The notes beneath the pieces were generated by a model, which ran no database searches, was not told where the DNA came from, and saw only the letters and a list, made by a program, of their open reading frames with translations. Positions 32,450 through 45,400 of a stretch of 64,000 bases of DNA are shown piece by piece. Every line of letters starts with the position of its first letter. Position 1 is the stretch's first letter. This DNA comes from Homarus americanus (Eukaryota; Arthropoda; Malacostraca; Decapoda; Nephropidae). The stretch spans positions 1,562,567-1,626,566 of the forward strand of contig NW_024720773.1 of NCBI RefSeq assembly GCF_018991925.1, in the 5' to 3' direction. The position numbers were made by a program, and so were the translations under genes.

Positions 32450-34097
32450 TAAACAGCGACCTGAATACAGAAACAATTTGGATAGAATTAAATGAAGGTA
32501 GGAAAAAATAATCATAGGAGTAATATATAGACCTCCTTATCTTGATAGGGTTAATGAGGAACTTATTTGGGAAGAAATACGCAGGGCTTCCAGGCATAGT
32601 AAAGTCTATATAGTCGGACTATTTCCAATTCAACCCTTAGCCGAACCCACGCGAGGTAATAATATACTACATTTAGTTCTGTCAAATAGAAAAACTCATT
32701 AGTAACGTCGAGGTGGGAAACAAACTAGCTAAGAGCGATCACAAAGGAGTGAAATTCAAAGTAGATCTCAATGTCATTCGCAAGGAAAATTCCATTAAAG
32801 TCCCGGATTTGATGGGTTGAAAAGGCAGCTGAGAGAAGGGGTATTATGTTTGGGGGTGAATTGCATAACCTCACGTGAGGTGACCTCATACAATATACCC
32901 ACAGAGGGTAAATCTCACTATATCTGGTGACCCAACAATGGTAACCTCACAAAATATGATTGTTGAGGGTAACCTGACTGCGAGATATGAGGTTGACGAG
33001 TTCCATAGCGATTTAAATAATGAGTTACTCAATGCACAAATGGAGAATATACCATACAAAATACTCAGATCAAGTAACAATGACCCCAAATGGATAAATA
33101 ATTATTTAAAGAATATTATTAAACAAAGGAAGGCTACAGGTAGGAGAATAAATCGTGGTGAAGTTTACCTCCGAGATTATTATAAAGAATTAGCCAGTAG
33201 GGTTAAGACCGAGATAATGAAAGCAAAGGGGAATAATGAACTGAAGGTTCCTGAATGTATCAAACTAAAACACGATACAAGAATTGACCACTACAGTCAG
33301 ATACCCGAGCTAACTGATAATGACGGAGAAATGAGCAATAATCTGAACAGATATTTTTCAAAAGCTTTCACAACCGAGAATTTAAACTTGATACCCAAGG
33401 CACTTACTATATAAAAAGATAGTGAAAAAAATAGATTAAGCGAGATAGTAGTGACTAGTAACCATGTTAGTAAAGAAATAAGACAAACTAAAGCCTAATA
33501 AGTCACCAGGTCCCAATGAGATATTTGCCAGAGTATTAAAGGAATGTAAGGAAGAATTTAGTATGCCCTTAGCAAATTTGTTTATCATGTCATTAAAAAC
33601 GGATGTAGTACCAGAATCCTAGAGGATAACGAATAGGATACAGATTTTCAAGAAGGGAGATTTATCAGTATCCTCTACTACCGTCGAATCAGTGTAACAT
33701 CAATTGTAGGCAAATTGCTGGAAGCTATAATTCAAAATTCTACTCTAAATTACCTCGAGAAGCACAAGTTGATCAATGATTCCCAACATGGTTTCACAAA
33801 TGGCGTTCATGTCTGACAAATCTATAAACATTCTTTTCAACTGATTTTGAATCAGTGGATGATGGACACCATTATGATGTGGTATACCTCGACTTTAGCA
33901 AAGCCTTAGACAGAGTCCCCCATAAAAGACTAATATGAAAAATGGAGGCTCATAGCATTGGAAGAGACATTCTAAACTGGATTAGGGCGTGGTTTCAGGA
34001 CAAAAACAGTGAGTAAGCATTATTGGCACTAAATGCAACTGGGGTAACGTCACTATTGGAGTACCCCAAGCAATACTTGGTCCGTTACTATTTATTA
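32450..34097 (+). pseudogene. Endonuclease remnant, linker and RT N-terminal half of the CR1-like ORF2
   Basis: Endonuclease traces: ETIWIELNEGRK and IIGVIYRPPYLDRVNEELIW (about 32470-32570), and a later piece near 32640-32770 (LAEPTRGNN, SDHKGVKF). Linker frame 32938-33414: DPKWINNYLKN and NNLNRYFSKAFTTENL. RT: KPNKSPGPNEIFARVLKEC (about 33490), motif 2 remnants near 33650, YLEKHKLINDSQHGF (about 33750), motif A as DVVYLDFSKALDRVP (about 33880) and motif B ending GPLLFII at 34097, where the mariner interrupts. Numerous stops. Confidence 0.72.
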
Positions 34098-34099
34098 TA

Positions 34100-35378
34100 A
34101 AGAGTCTGACAATTAAGTTCGCGAACTCTTGCTACAGGTGCTGGTATGTACCTTACTGAGGATCAGCGCTGTGGTCCCCTTCAAAGTATTCCCTCTGCGA
34201 TGCTATAAATGAACGCCAGCGTTTCATTCACCCCTGGAAACATTTCTGGAGCTCACTTTCTGGAATAGCTTTAAAAGCTGTCTTCATGCTACTTTGAATG
34301 TCATCCACGTGTTGAAAATGCGTCCCATTGATGTGTTTATTCTGCGAAGAAAATATTAAAAAGTCACACGGGGTCAGCTCAGGTGAATAAGGAGGGTGTT
34401 CCAATAAGGTAATTTGTTTTTTAGCCCAAAACTCCCACACAATAAATGCCGTGTGCGTTGGGGTATTGTCATGATGCATGATCCACTTGTTTCCAGTGAA
34501 AAGTTCTGGGTGTTTTCGTCTAACTTTTCCCTGAGTCTTATATGCACGTCCAGGTAGTAAAACTGTTTCACACCTGCCTGGGGAAGAAATCCTTTGATAA
34601 CTACACCTGTAGAATCGAAAAAAAGTGATGAGCATTGTTCTCACTTTCGACTTTGACATGCGACACTTTTTGGGGTGTCGCGAATTTGCAGTTTTCCACT
34701 GAGCGCTCTGGCGTTTCATTTCAGGGTCGTATTGGTAGACTCATGACTCATCCTCAGTAATGACTCAGTGAAGCAGGTCATCTCCAGCAAATTTCGACTC
34801 ATCTTTGTTTTTGATCGTCACTGAGATTTTTCGGCACCATTTTTTAACAAACTTTTCTCATCTTCAAATCTTCAGTCAAAACCTTTCAAGCTGTTTCCCT
34901 GACAATCTGAGCCTCATCTGCAATTCTTCTCACCATCAATCACCAATTAGATCGCACAATTTTCCTACCTTTTCAATGCTTTCCTCGGTCCTGCTAGTTG
35001 TTGGTTGTCCTTCTCTGTCATCGCCTGTCACGTCTTCTCTTCCTTCAGAAAACGCTTAATCCACTTGTAAACTGATGTTTTCTTTAATGCATTATCCCCA
35101 TAAACTTGGGTTAATTTGTCCCGAATTTCAGGCCCAGTTTTGCACAGTTTCACGAGAAACTTGATGTTCGTTCTTTTGTTCTAAAACAATAACGGTCATG
35201 ATCGTGACAAAACCAGAAAACACTCTAATAGAATAGCTGCCATTGCAAACGTCCGACTTACTTGAGATCGACGACACAACTGGGTAGTAAGAGAAATGAT
35301 GAAGGTCACACGCGCGCCACTCACACTAGTTACAGTTCTGCCGCCTGTTGAGCCAAGAGTCGAGTTTGTCAAATCTCA
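34100..35378 (-). mobile_element. mariner (DD34D) DNA transposon inserted in the CR1-like RT
   Basis: Bounded by a TA duplication: TA at 34098-34099 and TA at 35379-35380. Removing 34100-35380 restores the RT codons across the site (LFII then YINDID). Length 1,279 bp is normal for mariner. The ends are imperfect inverted repeats: GAGTCTGACAA near 34102, and GAGATTTGACAA read from the right end on the minus strand. Both boundaries are therefore fixed to the base. Confidence 0.9.
34228..35210 (-). pseudogene. mariner transposase, broken
   Basis: The N-terminal HTH region (about 35170-34990) reads NIKFLVKLCKTGPEIRDK and VYGDNALKKTSVYKWIKRF with a frameshift on either side. The first catalytic Asp is in TEDES (about 34755), followed by a TGA where a Trp is expected. 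The frame 34228-34719 carries KWIMHHDNTPTHTAF (second Asp) and HPPYSPELTPCDFLIF (third Asp) with 34 residues between them, which defines DD34D mariner. A further frameshift lies near 34615. The transposase would cut and paste the element, but this copy is dead. Confidence 0.88.
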
Positions 35379-36200
35379 TATACATAAACGACATAGATAT
35401 ACAGTAGGCATAAACAAAAACATACGTAAATTTGCTGACAACACTAAAATAGGGCGTGTAATTAAACCTGACGAGGACTCTACAAAACTACAGGTAGATC
35501 TAAATATATTTTTCACTTGGTCTGAAAATGGCAGATGAAATTTAATGTGGGTATACGTAAAGTACTTAGTCTAGGAGATGTAAACAGAGAAACCAGATAT
35601 CAGATGAACAAAGTTGTTACAGAGAAATCTGAAGGTGAGAAAGATTTAGGAGTAATGATAAGTAGGAATCTTAAGCCAAGACAACAATATGTATTTGCAT
35701 TAAACAAGGCTAACAAAGTAATTGGGTTCATACAAAGGGGTGTTAGTTACAAAACTAGCGAGGTTATCTTAAAACTATATCTTGCGCTTATGAGACCTCA
35801 CTTGGAATACGTGGCGCAGTTCTGTACCTAACTACAGAAAGGATATGGGGTCCCTAGAAATCATTCAGAGGAGGATGACAAGGCTAATCCCGAGCATTAG
35901 GAACCTTGAGTACAGAGATAGATTAAAGCATCTTAATTAACACTCCCTCTAGAGACGTAGAATAAAGGGCGATATGATCGAGGTGTATAAATGGAAGTCA
36001 GGGTTAAACAGAGGTGATAAAATTAAGGTACTCAATTATCCAAACAGGAGCGAACTCGTAACAATGGTTTTAAATTAGACAAAATTAGATTTAGACGCGA
36101 GTAAGGTAAACAATGGTTTAGAGTAGTGGATGAGAGGAACAAGTTACCGAACTTCATCTTTAACTCGAACACGCTGAATAGCTTCAAATATAGGTTTGGC
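35379..36200 (+). pseudogene. RT C-terminal half of the CR1-like ORF2, downstream of the mariner
   Basis: Continues exactly from the codon cut by the mariner: YINDID-like start, then IRKFADNTKIGRVI (motif C, with ADN for ADD, about 35430). A stop follows at 35537, then MKFNVGIRKVLSLG, KDLGVMISRNLKPRQQY (about 35645), SYKTSEVILKLYLALMRPHLEYVAQF (about 35745) and, out of frame, RRMTRLIPSIRNLEYRDRLKHLN (about 35870). The Asp to Asn change in motif C would abolish catalysis. Confidence 0.78.
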
Positions 36201-36411
36201 AATATATATGAGCGATAGGGGATGGGTGTAAACGGGGCTGCCTAGAATGGGCCAATAGGCTCGTTGCAGTTTCCTCTAATATTATGTTCTTAGGTACTTG
36301 TTAACGATGAGTGATGGTTACCCGCCTCTCTACACTCGGAGTCTTAATGGCTATTTAAGAATTAGATGTCTAGAGGTATAATAATCATAACATTAAATTC
36401 ATAATCACCTA

Positions 36412-39400
36412 ACAGGTGGAGTGTGTTGTATGGTGCTCTACCTCCCTGGCTACCTGGAGTGTGTTGTATGGTGCTCAACCTCCCTGGCAACCTGGAGTGT
36501 GTTGTATGGTGCTCTACCTCCCTGCTTGCCTGGAGTGTGTTGTATGGTGCTCTACCTTCCAGGCTACCTGGAGTGTGTTGTATGGTGCTCTACTTCCTGG
36601 CTACCTGGAGTGTGTTGTATGGTGCTCTACTCCCTGGCTACCTGGGTGTGTGTTGTATGGTGCTCTACCTCCCAGGCTACCTGGGTGTGTTGTATGGTGC
36701 TCTACCTCCCTGGCTACCTGGGTGTGTTGTATGGTGCTCTACCTCCCTGGCTACCTGGAGTGTGTGTTGTATGGTGCTCTACCTCCCTGGCTACCTGGGT
36801 GTGTTGTATGGTGCTCTACCTCCCTGGCTACCTGGAGTGTGTTGTATGGTGCTCTACCTCCCTGGCTACCTGGAGTGTGTTGTATGGTGCTCTACTCCCT
36901 GGCTACCTGGGTGTGTTGTATGGTGCTCTACTCCTGGCTACCTGGGTGTGTTGTATGGTGCTCTACCTCCTGGCTACCTGGAGGTGTTTGTGGTGCTCTA
37001 CCTCCTGGCTACCTGGAGTGTGTTGTGTGGTGCTCTACCTCCTGGCTACCTGGAGTGTGTTGTATGGTGCTCACCTCCCTTGGCTACCTGGGTGTGTTGT
37101 ATGGTGCTCTACCTCCCTGGCTACCTGGAGTGTGTGTTGTATGGTGCTCTACCTCTGGCTACCTGGAGTGTGTTGTATGGTGCTCTACCTCCCTGGCTGC
37201 CTGGAGTGTGTTGTGGTGCTCACCTCCTGGCTACCTGGAGTGTGTTGTATGGTGCTCTACCTCCTGGCTACCTGGGTGTGTTGTATGGTGCTCTACCTCC
37301 TGGCTGCCTGGGTGTGTGTTGTAGTGCTCTACCTCCTGGCTACCTGGGTGTGTTGTATGGTGCTCACCTCCTGGCTACGGGAGTGTGTTGTATGGTGCTC
37401 TACCTCCCTGGCTGCCTGGGTGTGTGTTGTATGGTGCTCTACCTCCCTGGCTACCTGGAGTGTGTTGTGTGGTGCTCTACCTCCTGGCTACCTGGGTGTG
37501 TGTTGTGTGGTGCTCTACCTCCCTGGCTACCTGGAGTGTGTTGTATGGTGCTCTACTCCTGGCTGCCTGGGTGTGTTGTATGGTGCTCTACCTCCTGGCT
37601 ACCTGGGTGTGTGTTTTATGGTGCTCTACCTCCTTGGCTACCTGGGTGTGTTGTATTGCTCTACCTCCCTGGCTAACTGGGTGTGTTGTATGGTGCTCTA
37701 CCTCCTGTGGCCTGGGTGTGTTGTATGGTGCTCTACCTCCCTGGCTACCTGGGTGTGTTGTGTAGTTATCTACCTCCTGGCTTGCTGGGTGTGTTTGTAT
37801 GGTGCTCTACCTCCTGGCTGCCTGGGTGTGTTGTATGGTGCTCACCTTGTTCCCTGGCTAGCTGGGGTGTGGGGTTGTAGGTGGTGGGGGGGGGGGTGGT
37901 GGGGGGTTTGGTGGGGGGTTGTTTTGTTTTTGTTTTTGTTGTGCTCTACTCCCTTACCTAAGTGTTTAGTTGGTGCTCTACCTCCTGGTTTTTTGGTTTT
38001 TTTTTGGTGTGTGTTTGCTGCTCTGGTGTGGTTTTGGTGTTGTTTTTTTGTGTGTTCTACCTCCCTGGCTAGCTGGGTGTGTTTTTTTTATGGGTGCTCT
38101 ATTGCCTCCTCTTGCCTGGGTGTGTTTTATATGGTGCTCTGTTTTTTTGTGTTGGTACTTCTCCTGGCTACCTGGTGTGTTGTATGTGTCCTACCTCCCA
38201 GAGTATGTGCTTTGTTACTCTACCTCTACGCTGGAAATTGTGTTTGTTATGTGCTCTCCTGGCTGCTGAAGAGTTGTGTTGTATGGTGCTCCTCTCCCTT
38301 CTGATGTGTGTTGTGTGCTCTACTCTGGCTGCACCTGGAGTGTGTTGTATGGTGCTCTTGCTCCTGGCTGCCTGGTGTGTTGTTATGTTGGCTCTACTAT
38401 TTGCTAGGTGTGTTTTTTATGTTGCTCTGCCTCCTTGGCACCTGGTGTGGTGGTTGTTTTTTTGAGTGTGTTGTATGGTGCTCTACACTCCCTGGCTAAC
38501 TGGGTGTGTTGTATGGTGCTCTACCTCCTGGCTGCCTGGAGTGTGGTTGTTATGGTGCTCTACTCCTGGCCACCTGGGTGTGTTTTGGTGCTCCTCTGCT
38601 GGGCTGCAGAGTGTGTTGTATGGTTCTCTACCTCCCTAGCTACCTGGTGTTGTATGGTTTATACTGTTGGGTGGTGTGTTGGTTGTGTTGGTTTTTGGTG
38701 TGTTTGGTTGGTGTTTGGTGTGGGTTTGGGGGTGTTGTGGTCTCCCTGGCTGCCTAGGTGTTTTATGGTGCTCTACCTCCTGACCTGGAATGGGTTGGTT
38801 TGTTGTTTTGTGTGGTTGTGGTGTTGTGTTGTATGTGCTCTCTCCTGGCTACCTGGGTATGTGCTCTACCTCCGGCTGGGTGATGTTTCTGGAATGTGTT
38901 GTTGGCTCTGCCTCCCTGGCTACCTGGAGTGTGTTGTTTTGTTGTTTTTTTTTGGTTGGTTGGTGCTTCTACCTCTCCTGGCTGCCTGGTGTGTTGTATG
39001 GTGCTCTACCTCCCCTGGCTGCAGAGTGTGTTGTATGGGTGCTCTCTCCCTGGCTGCCTGGGTGTGTGTATGTTCTCCTCCCTGGCTACTGGAGTGTTTG
39101 GTGTGACTCTGCTGGGAGTGTCTTGTGCTTCCTCTGGATAAGTGTGTTGTATGGTGCTCCTCCCTGGCTACATGGATGTGTTGTTGGTGCTCTACACTCC
39201 CTGGCTGCATGGTGTGGTTTGTTGTGCTGTGTGGTGCTGCCTATGTGTACTGGAGTGTGTTGTATTTGGGTGTTTATGGGTACTCCTCCCTGGGTGTGTT
39301 TGTGGTGTTCTGCCTCTTGGCTTGGGTATGTGCTCCTCCTGGCTACCTGGTGGTGCTCCCTCCATGACCTGGATTGTGTTGTGGTGCTCTACAATCACCT

Positions 39401-42400
39401 GGGTGTGTTGTGTGGTGTCTCCTGTGGCTGCAGAGTTGTGTTATGGGCTCTACCTCCTTAGCTACCTGGGTGTGTTGTTATGGTGCCTACACTCCATGGG
39501 GCTTGGTGGGTACCTGGAGTGTTTGTATGTGCTCCTCCCTGGCTGCCTGGGGTGTGTTGTATGTTGGTGCTGGGTGGGTATACCTCCCTTGCCTGGGTGT
39601 GTTGGTGGTTCTCCCTCAGCTACCTGGGGTGTGTTGTATTGGGTTGCTCTGCTCCCTGGTGTGTTGTGTGCTACTCTGGCTGGGTGTGTTGTATGGTGCT
39701 CTGGGGGTTGACCTTGGGTGCCTCTGGCTGCCTGGAGTGTGTTTATGGTGCTCTACCTCCTGTCTGGTGCAGTATGGTGCTCCCTATATGGCTACAGGTG
39801 TGTTGTATGGTGTACCTCTGGCTACCTAGGTGTGTTGTATGGTGCTCTGCCTCTCTTTATTTTCAGACAGTGTGTTTATGGTGCTCTACTCCCTGGCTAC
39901 CTAGTGTGATTTGTGGGTGCTCTACTCCTTGGCTGCCTGGGTGTGTTGTGCTCGTTTTCCTCTCCTGGCTACCTGGAGTGTTTTATGTTGCTCTACCTAT
40001 TCCCTGGTGTTTTGTATGGTGCTCCTCCTGGCTGCGGAGTGTTTTTGTGGGTGCTCTTCACTCAGCTGGTATGTTGTATGGTTTGCTCTGCTCCCTGGGT
40101 GCAGGTGTGTTGTATGGTGCTTCTACCTCCTGGCTACCTGGGTGTGTTGTTATGGTGCTCTACCTCCCTGGCTACTTGGTGTGTTGTGTGGTGCTCTACC
40201 CTGGCTACCTGGAGTGTGTTTATGGTGCTCTACACTGGTGTTGTGTTCCCTGGCTGCAGAGTGTTTTGTATTGGGTGCTCTGCCTCTCTGGATGCCTGTT
40301 GTGTTTATGGTGCTCTACCTCCATGGATACATGGGGTGTGTTGTTTTGTTTTTCTCTACCTCTGTTGCACCTGGAGTGTGTTTTATGGTGCTCTACCTCC
40401 TGGCTACCTGGGTGTTATGGTGCTCCTCCTTGTCTACCTGGTGTGTTGTCTCTCCTCCTGGCTACCCAGGTATTGGGTGTTTGTGGTGTTTTGTGTTGTG
40501 GGGTTTTTATGGTGCTCTCCTCTCTGGCTAACTGTGTGTTGTTGGTGCTCTACCTCATTGCCTGGAGTGTGTTGTAAGTGCTCTAATTCTTGCCTGGTTT
40601 GCTACTCTGGCTGCAGGTGTGTTTGTGGTTGCTCTCCTCCCTACGCTGGAGGTGTTTTGGTGGCATACTCTCCTGGCTGCCTGAGTGTGTTTATGGTCTC
40701 TACCTCTCCTTTCCCCAGGTGTTTTGTATGGGTGATCTACTGGTTTTGGGTGTCTCTTTGGCTACCTTGGGGTGTGTTGTGTGGTGCTCTATTTCCTTCT
40801 TCTGGGTGTGTTTTTATGGTTCTCTACCTCTCCTGGCTTCTGGGTGTGTTTATGGTGCTCTACTCCCTGGCTGCAGGTGTTTGTATGTTCTCTACACTCC
40901 TGTTTGCCTGGGTGTGTTGTATGGTGCTCTGCCTCTTGGCTGCCTGTAGTGTGTTGTATGGTACTCTACACTCCTGGCTACCTGTTGTTGTGTGGTGTTC
41001 CTCTCCTGGCTGCCTGGTAGTGTGTTGTATGTTATACCTCTATTTCTACCTGAGTGTGTTGTATGGTGCTCTACCTCCTAGCTTTTTTTGTTTTTGGTTT
41101 TTTTGTGTGTTTTTTTCCTGGTAGTGGTTTGTATAGTTGCTCTACCTCTTTCCTGGAGTTTTGTGGGTCTGCCTGTTGGTGTGTTGTATGGTGCTCTCTC
41201 TGGCTGCAGAGTGTGTTGTGGGCTCTACTTTTACTCTCGTGTTGCTGGCTGCTGCTGTTTGGGTGTGTTGTATGGTGCTCTACCTCCTGGCTGCCCTGGT
41301 GTGTTGCTGTTGCTCTACCTCTCCTGGCTGCCTGATTGTGTGTATGTGCTCCTGTGGTGGGTGTGTTTGTGCCTCCCTGGCCCTGGGTGTGTTGTTGTGG
41401 TGCTCTTGGTACCGGTTGGGTTCCCTGGCTACCTGTAGTGTGTTTGTATGGTGGCTCTGCCTCCCTACCTGGTGTGTTGTATGGCTCTCCTCCTGGTTAC
41501 CTGGGTGTGTGTGGTGCTCTGCCTCCCTGGCTGCCTAGGTGTGTTGTATGGTGGCTCTACCTGGCTGCAGGTGTGGTTGTATGGTGCTCTTCAGGCACCT
41601 GGGTGTTTTGTATTGTGCCTCCCTGGTTACCTGGGTGTGTTTTGTATGTTGCTCTACCTCGCTGGCTTCTGGGTGTGTTTTGTGTGGTGCTCTACCTCCC
41701 TGGCTGCAGGTGTGTTATGTGTGCTCTACCTCCTGGCTACAGGTGTGTTTTCTCTGCCTCTGGCTGCCTGGAGTGTGTTATGGTGGCTCCTCCCTGTGCG
41801 CCTGGGTGTGTTTGTATGGTGCTCCTGCTCTGTGGCTACATGGGTGTTTGTGTTGGTGCTCTACCTCCTGGCTACCTGGTGTGTTGTATTGTGCTCTGCT
41901 GCTCCCTGGCTGCAGGTGTTGTTGGTGCTCCTGGCTGCGGAGTGTGTTTGTATGGTTGCTCTACTTGTGGTGTTTTTTGTTTCTCCCTGGTTTCCTGGGT
42001 GTTTGTTGGGTATACCTCCTGGCTACCTGGGTGTGTTTGTATGGTGCTCACTCCTGGCAACTTGAGTGTGTTGATGGTGATCTACATCTCAGTGGCTGCC
42101 TGGTGTTGTATGGTTGCTCTTGCCTCCCTGGCTTCCTGGAGTGTGTTGTGTGGTGTTCTACCTCTTATTTGCTGGTGTGTGTATTTTGCTCTACCTCCCT
42201 GGCTACCTGGGTGTGTTTGTTTGTTTGGTGGTGTGTATGGGTGCTCTGCCTCCCTGGCTACCTGGGTGTGTTTATGGTGCTCTGCCTCCTGGCTACCTGG
42301 AGTGTGTTGTTGTGCTCTACCTCCATAGCTACCTAGGTGTGTATGGTGCTCTACCTCCTGGCCTGGATTGTGTTGTGTGGTGCTCCACCTCTCAGTGCTA

Positions 42401-45400
42401 CCTGGAGTGTATTTATGGTGCTCTACCTCCCTGGCTACCTGGTGTATTTATGGTGCTTCCTCTGGCTACCTGGAGTATGTTTGGTGTTCTACCTCTGGGT
42501 GTGCGCCTGTGCTTACCTTAGTGGAGTGTGTTGTATGGTGCTCTACCTCCTGGCTACATGGGTGTGTTGTGTGGTGCTTCTACCTGGCTGCCTGAGTGTG
42601 TGGTGTGTGGTGCTCTATTTCTCCTGGGTGTGTTGGTTGTTTGGTGGTGTGTTGTGTTGTGTTTTGTGTTTGTTGGTGTTGTTGTGTGTGTTTTGTGGTG
42701 TGTTTTTTGTGTTCTAGCCTGGAGTGTGTTTTGTAATTGCTCTGGTAGTGTGTTTGGTGTTTTTTTTGTGTTTTTTTTTGTTTGTGTGTTGTTTCCTCCA
42801 TATTTACCTGGGTGTGTTGTTCAGGTGTTCTACCTGCTTCCCCTGGAGTGTGTTGTATGTGGTGCTCTACCTCCCTGGCTACCTAGGGTGTGTGGTGGTC
42901 TTCTCCCTGGCTGCCTGGGTGTGGTTATGGTGCTCTGCCTCCTGGCTACCTTGGAGGTGTGTGTTTTATGTCGTTCTTCCTCTCCTTTTGGTGTATTTTT
43001 GTTGCTTCCTGGAGGTGTGTGTTGGTGGTCCTCCTGTGGCTGCCTGTGATGTGTTTATGGTGCTCACCTCCCTGGCTTTTTGTTGGTGTTGTACCTGGAG
43101 TGTGTTTGTGGTTGCTCTACCTCCTTCCTGGGTGTGTTTGCATGGTGCTCCTCTCCTGGCTACCTGGAGTTTGTTGTATGGTACTCCCTGTGCCTGGAGT
43201 TGTGTTGTTGGTTGCTCTGCCTCCTGGCTGCCTGGGTGTGTTTGTATGCTCTGCCTCCCTGGGTGTTGTGTGTGTTGTTTGTTTGTTGGGTGTTTGTTTG
43301 TTGCTAACTGAGTGTGTTGTTGGTGCTCTACACTCCCTGAGCTACTGGCGTGTGTTTGTATGGGTGTTTTTTTGTGGGTGTGTTTGTTTGTGGTGTTGTT
43401 TTTTGTTTGTTGGGGTGTGGGCTCTACACTCCCTGGCTACCTGGGTGTGTTTGGGTTGCCTACCTCTCCCTGGCTACCTGGTGTGTTTGTTTTGGTGGGT
43501 TTTTGTGTTTTTGTGGTGTGTGTTTGTTGTGTTGTTGTGAGTGTGTTGTATGTGCTCACTCCCTGGCTGCATGGGTGTGTTGTATGGTACTCCTCCTTGG
43601 CTTTGGGTGTATTTGTATGTTGGCTCTACCTCCCTGCTGCCTGGGTGTGTTGTGACATTGCTCTACCTCTCCTGGTGGTTTGTGTTGTTTGGCTACCTGA
43701 GTGTGTTTGTTTGTTTGGTTGGGTGGTGCCTACCTCTCCTGGCGTACCTGGAGTGTATGTTGTGCTCTACCTGTGGGTTGTGTGTGTTTTTGGTGTGTGT
43801 TGGGGGTGGTGTTTGGGTGGTTTTGGGGGTGTGGTGTGGGGGTGGGGTGTGTTTGGTGGGGTGGTTGGTGTTGGGTTTGGGTGTTTGTGGGGGGGGTGTG
43901 GTGGGGTTGGTGTGTTTTGTTTGTTTTTTTTGGTCTCCTGGCTGCCTGGAGTGTTTTTGTATGGTGCTCTACCTCTCCTGACACATGGTTTTGTTGTATG
44001 TTTTGTGTTTTTTGGTGTTTTTTTTTTTTTGGTTTTTTGGTTTTTTTTGGTTTGGTGTTTTTTTGGTTTTGGTGTTTTTTTGTGATCTACCTCCCTGTTT
44101 ACCTGGAGTTTATTTTGGGTGCTCTTCTTCTCCCTGGCTGCCTAGGTGGGTGCTCTCCTCCTGGCTTTTACCTGGGTGTGTTTTTTGGTCTCTACCTCCC
44201 TGGCTACCTGGAGTGTGTTTGTGTTGGGTATTTTTGGTGCTCTGCCTTGGCTGCCTGGGGTGTGTTTGGCTAGTGCCTCTCTCTACACACTGGGGTGTGT
44301 GTTTGGGTATGTTGGTGGGTTGTTGTTTTTTTGTGGTGTGCTATGGTTACATCTCCTGGCTACCTAGAGTGTATTTGTATGGTGCTCCTCAGTGTGCTAC
44401 CTAGGTGTTGTGGGTGTTTGTTTTGGTGTGTGTGTGTGGGTGTTGGGTGATGTTGTATGGTGGCTCTACCTCCTGGCTTCCTGGCTTGTGTTTGTCTGTT
44501 GGGTTGTTTGGTGGGTGGTGCTCTACCTCTCGCTTGCCTAGAGTGTGATTTGGTGCTCTACCTCCTGGGCTGTGGGTGTATTGGTATACCTCTGGCTGCA
44601 GGTGTGAGTGTATTGATTTGCTCACACTGGGTGTGGTTGGTTGTGGTGCTGGAGTCTTCTGTGTCACTCTAGCCTAGGTGTGTTATGTGGTGCTCACCTC
44701 CTGGCTGCAGTGTGTTGTATGGTGCTCTACCTCCTGGCTACCTGAGGTGTGTTGTGGCTCTGCCTCCTATTTACAGATTGTGTTTGTAGTGGTTTACTAC
44801 TTCCTGGCACCAGTTGTTTTGCTGTTGTCTCTGCCTCTCTGGCTTCCTGTGGCATGGTCTCTACCTCTGCCTGGCTGGAGTGTTGTTTATGGTGCTCCCT
44901 GGCTACCCGGTGTTGTATGGTTGCTCTGCTCCCTGCTTTACCTGGGTTGTTGGTGCTCTCTGCTAGCTACCTGAGTGTGTTTATGTGGTACTCCTCCCTG
45001 GCTTCAGGTGTTTTGTTTGGTTGTAATACATCTCCTGGAGGTGTTTATGGTGGGCTACCTGGGTGTGATGGTGCTCCTCCTGGCTGCAGGTGTGTATGGT
45101 GCTCTATTTTACCTGGAGTGTGTGTATGGTGCTCTCCTCTCTGGCTGCCCGTGTTTTTGTTTTGCGGGTGTGTTGTGCTTGGTGCTCCCTCCCATTTCCC
45201 TGGGTGTGTTTGTATGGTGCTCACTCAGTGGCTACCTGGAGTGTGTGTGTTGTATGTGCTTCTGAGTTGGCTCTCCCTGGCCTACCTGGAGTGTTTTTGT
45301 GGTGCTCTACCTCTCTTTGCTTCCTGGATGTGTTTATGCTCACCTCCTGTTTCCTGGAGTGTTGTGTGCTCTTTGCCTCCCTGGCTCCTGGGAGTGTTGT

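Larger units (their letters stand above)
31400..36290 (+). mobile_element. CR1-like non-LTR retrotransposon, interrupted by a mariner
   Basis: Order on the plus strand: ORF1 with an SGNH/esterase-like domain, endonuclease remnant, linker, RT, then a 3' UTR with GGGCTGCCTAGAATGGGCC near 36236. Without the 1,279-bp mariner at 34100-35378 the element is about 3.6 kb. The coding parts have many stops. The 5' boundary is not sharp and merges with the telomere-like tract. Confidence 0.75.

Noticed and set aside
36416..38304. Plus-strand open frames of 302-627 codons rich in Cys, Trp and Leu
   Set aside because: All three forward frames are open because the 38-bp unit has no stop codon. The frames change register with each unit, and there is no start context or domain, so they are repeat artefacts.
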